Positions 5,461 to 6,666 of a DNA stretch of 6,666 bases are shown here, one piece after another (positions within the stretch are counted from its first letter, which is position 1; every line of letters begins with the position of its first letter). The DNA comes from Calditrichota bacterium. Lineage in GTDB: Bacteria > Zixibacteria > MSB-5A5 > GN15 > FEB-12. Both the position numbers and the translations under genes were made by a program. The stretch is from positions 1 through 6,666 of the forward strand of contig DAOWIC010000301.1 in assembly GCA_030641085.1 (NCBI GenBank), read 5' to 3'. A model generated the notes under the pieces. The model searched no databases and was not told where the DNA came from. It saw nothing but the letters and a program-made list of their open reading frames with translations.

Positions 5461-6399
5461 ATGAAATCGGATAACACAAATCCATTCGACTTCGCCCGCG
5501 AACTCGATTTTCAGCAGATTTTGACCAACCCGATTCTGGACATCGCCGCCCGCTTCTGGGAAGATGATCGGTATGAGGCGTTCAAGATCTGTTATCGGTC
5601 GATGCGCGTGGTGGACGACCTGATCGATGACCGCAAGGCGACCGGTGACGAAATCAGCGCCCATGAAAAGACACAATATGCCGCCCTGGTCAACGACTGG
5701 GTCGAGACCATTCACGCCACCACCGCGCAGGAGCAGCTACAGAGACTGCTGATCGAAACCATCGTCCGCTTCAATATCCCCCGCTGGCCGTGGCAACGAC
5801 TGGCGCGCTCGATGGTTTACGATCTGCACCACGACGGCTTCGCCTCCTATCGCGTCTTTCTCAGGTACGCCAAGGGAGCGGCAGTCGCACCGGCCTCAAT
5901 CTTCATGCATCTTTGCGGGATCAGCTCGACCTCCGACGGCTACCGGCCGCCCGAGTTTAACGTACGTAAGGCCTCGCGCCCTTTGGCGCTCTTTTCATAC
6001 CTCGTTCACATCATCAGGGATTTCGAAAAAGACCAAAAGAGCAACCTGAGTTATTTCGCCGATAATCTCCTGGCCGCCCACGGCCTGAATCGGGCGATAA
6101 TGCGGCAGGTTGCCGATGGCGGCGACATTCCAGCCGGATTTCGCGCCCTGATGCACCAGTACCGGGACTTTGCCGCGTACTACCGCGGGCGCGCCCGACT
6201 AATGATTGACTCGGTCTTTCCCGTCCTTCCGCCGCGTTACCGGCTCAGCCTGGAAATCATTTACAGCCTCTATTCGCAGATTTTTGAGCGAATCGACCCG
6301 GATAAAGGCCGTTTCACCACCGTCGAACTGAACCCCTCTCCGGAAGAGATTCAGAAGCGAATCAATGCCACCATTGCCGCTTTTAGATCAAATATTTAA
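5461..6399 (+). CDS. Squalene/phytoene synthase family protein
   Basis: The 312-aa product is a head-to-head prenyl synthase of the trans-isoprenyl diphosphate synthase type and has the usual length. The first Asp-rich motif is VVDDLIDD (50-57) within YRSMRVVDDLIDD. The second is HIIRDFEKDQ (183-192; D187 and D191). Both sets would bind Mg-diphosphate. Between them, YAKGAAVAPASIF (136-148) takes the place of the family's Y..-vAg-vG helix, with proline where glycine is common. Members condense two farnesyl or geranylgeranyl diphosphates into squalene, dehydrosqualene, presqualene diphosphate or phytoene. The product here cannot be told, and no NADPH-site or membrane anchor is evident. I chose the ATG at 5461 because an in-frame TTG at 5425 would place the start inside the promoter. 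No hopanoid or carotenoid partner gene lies in the window. Confidence 0.88.
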   Translation: MKSDNTNPFDFARELDFQQILTNPILDIAARFWEDDRYEAFKICYRSMRVVDDLIDDRKATGDEISAHEKTQYAALVNDWVETIHATTAQEQLQRLLIETIVRFNIPRWPWQRLARSMVYDLHHDGFASYRVFLRYAKGAAVAPASIFMHLCGISSTSDGYRPPEFNVRKASRPLALFSYLVHIIRDFEKDQKSNLSYFADNLLAAHGLNRAIMRQVADGGDIPAGFRALMHQYRDFAAYYRGRARLMIDSVFPVLPPRYRLSLEIIYSLYSQIFERIDPDKGRFTTVELNPSPEEIQKRINATIAAFRSNI

Positions 6400-6518
6400 A
6401 GCTTTTTTGGAAGATTCCGGCTGTTTAATTGATATATACGCAAACGAGTTAAAGCCACAGGCTGCCGGCATGGGCCAAAAACCAGCCGCGCCGGAGGGCC
6501 GGGTTTGTATAACAATAT

Positions 6519-6523
6519 GGAGG
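6519..6523 (+). promoter_or_regulatory. Shine-Dalgarno of the DUF4139-like gene
   Basis: GGAGG lies six bases before the ATG at 6530 and supports that start. The 130-bp gap before this gene (6400-6529) holds an imperfect inverted repeat (6417-6468) and a lone TATAAC (6508-6513) with no -35 at the usual distance, so the promoter is not resolved. Confidence 0.75.
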
Positions 6524-6529
6524 CTAATT

Positions 6530-6666
6530 ATGAAGACTATGGTCGTTTCACTGATCCTGCTGGCCGTCTGCCTGCCGGCACTGGCCGCCGACGGAGAGAT
6601 CGCCGTAACGGTTTACAATAGTAACCTGGGCGTGGTGAGCGAAATTCGTTCGCTCGAGTTCAAGAA
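6530..6666 (+). CDS. Secreted DUF4139-like protein, N-terminus (partial)
   Basis: Only 45 complete codons are present before the window ends. Residues 1-20 form a Sec signal peptide: basic MK start, hydrophobic core VVSLILLAVCLPALA, and an A-x-A site (A17-L18-A19), with cleavage likely after 19 or 20. C14 is preceded by LAV, which is not a good lipobox, so a lipoprotein is unlikely. The mature start EIAVTVYNSNLGVVSEIRSL strongly resembles the opening strand pair of DUF4139-domain proteins (VTVYN..L.lV.e.R). That family is periplasmic or surface-exposed and has no settled function. The identification rests on about 25 residues. It has a clear Shine-Dalgarno and lies on the same strand as the synthase gene, but a 130-bp gap makes co-transcription uncertain. 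Confidence 0.7.
   Translation, partial: MKTMVVSLILLAVCLPALAADGEIAVTVYNSNLGVVSEIRSLEFK

Noticed and set aside
6397..6408. TAAAGCTTTTTT after the synthase stop as a rho-independent terminator
   Set aside because: AAAGCTTT is a palindrome with no loop and no GC-rich stem precedes the T-run.

Overview
The window carries seven protein genes packed on both strands with short AT-rich gaps (33 to 159 bp). No RNA gene, mobile element, CRISPR array or long repeat is visible. Base composition is moderately GC-rich in genes and AT-rich between them. Sigma70-like promoter hexamers can be read in most gaps. The gene mix is a polytopic membrane glycosyltransferase-like protein with TPRs, a cytidylate kinase-like protein, a CoA-binding protein with the ENP/CTLV signature, a squalene/phytoene synthase-family protein and a DUF4139 protein. 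This suggests an uncultivated-type bacterium of the FCB or neighbouring phyla, such as Zixibacteria. That placement is an inference from gene style only and is not proven here.

Layout: (1) positions 1-1934, minus strand: a large membrane protein with a GT-C-like transmembrane half and a TPR tail, whose C-terminus lies beyond the window. (2) A 91-bp divergent promoter region with a 7-bp dyad. (3) 2026-2778 plus: a compact FAD-binding (PCMH, GlcD/GlcE-like) protein that lacks the usual cap domain. (4) 2898-3278 plus: a small CoA-binding-fold protein with its own promoter and Shine-Dalgarno. (5) 3312-4022 minus: a cytidylate kinase-like protein, convergent with the CoA-binding gene. (6) 4182-5381 minus: a GT4 family glycosyltransferase. 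(7) 5461-6399 plus: a squalene/phytoene synthase-family enzyme, divergent from the glycosyltransferase. (8) 6530 to the edge, plus: the N-terminus of a secreted DUF4139-like protein.

The genes do not form one obvious pathway. Plausible themes are envelope or lipid biology (two glycosyltransferase-type proteins and one isoprenoid enzyme) beside housekeeping nucleotide and CoA proteins. The most notable shared signal is in the starts. Four genes (1934 minus, 2026 plus, 5381 minus, 5461 plus) have no Shine-Dalgarno and have a -10-like hexamer placed so that transcription would start on, or within about 6 nt of, the ATG. The genes at 2898, 4022 and 6530 instead have clear Shine-Dalgarno sequences. 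I see no strong evidence of a wholly new multi-gene system. The best leads are the possible leaderless/leadered split, the cap-less FAD protein and the divergent glycosyltransferase/isoprenoid synthase pair.
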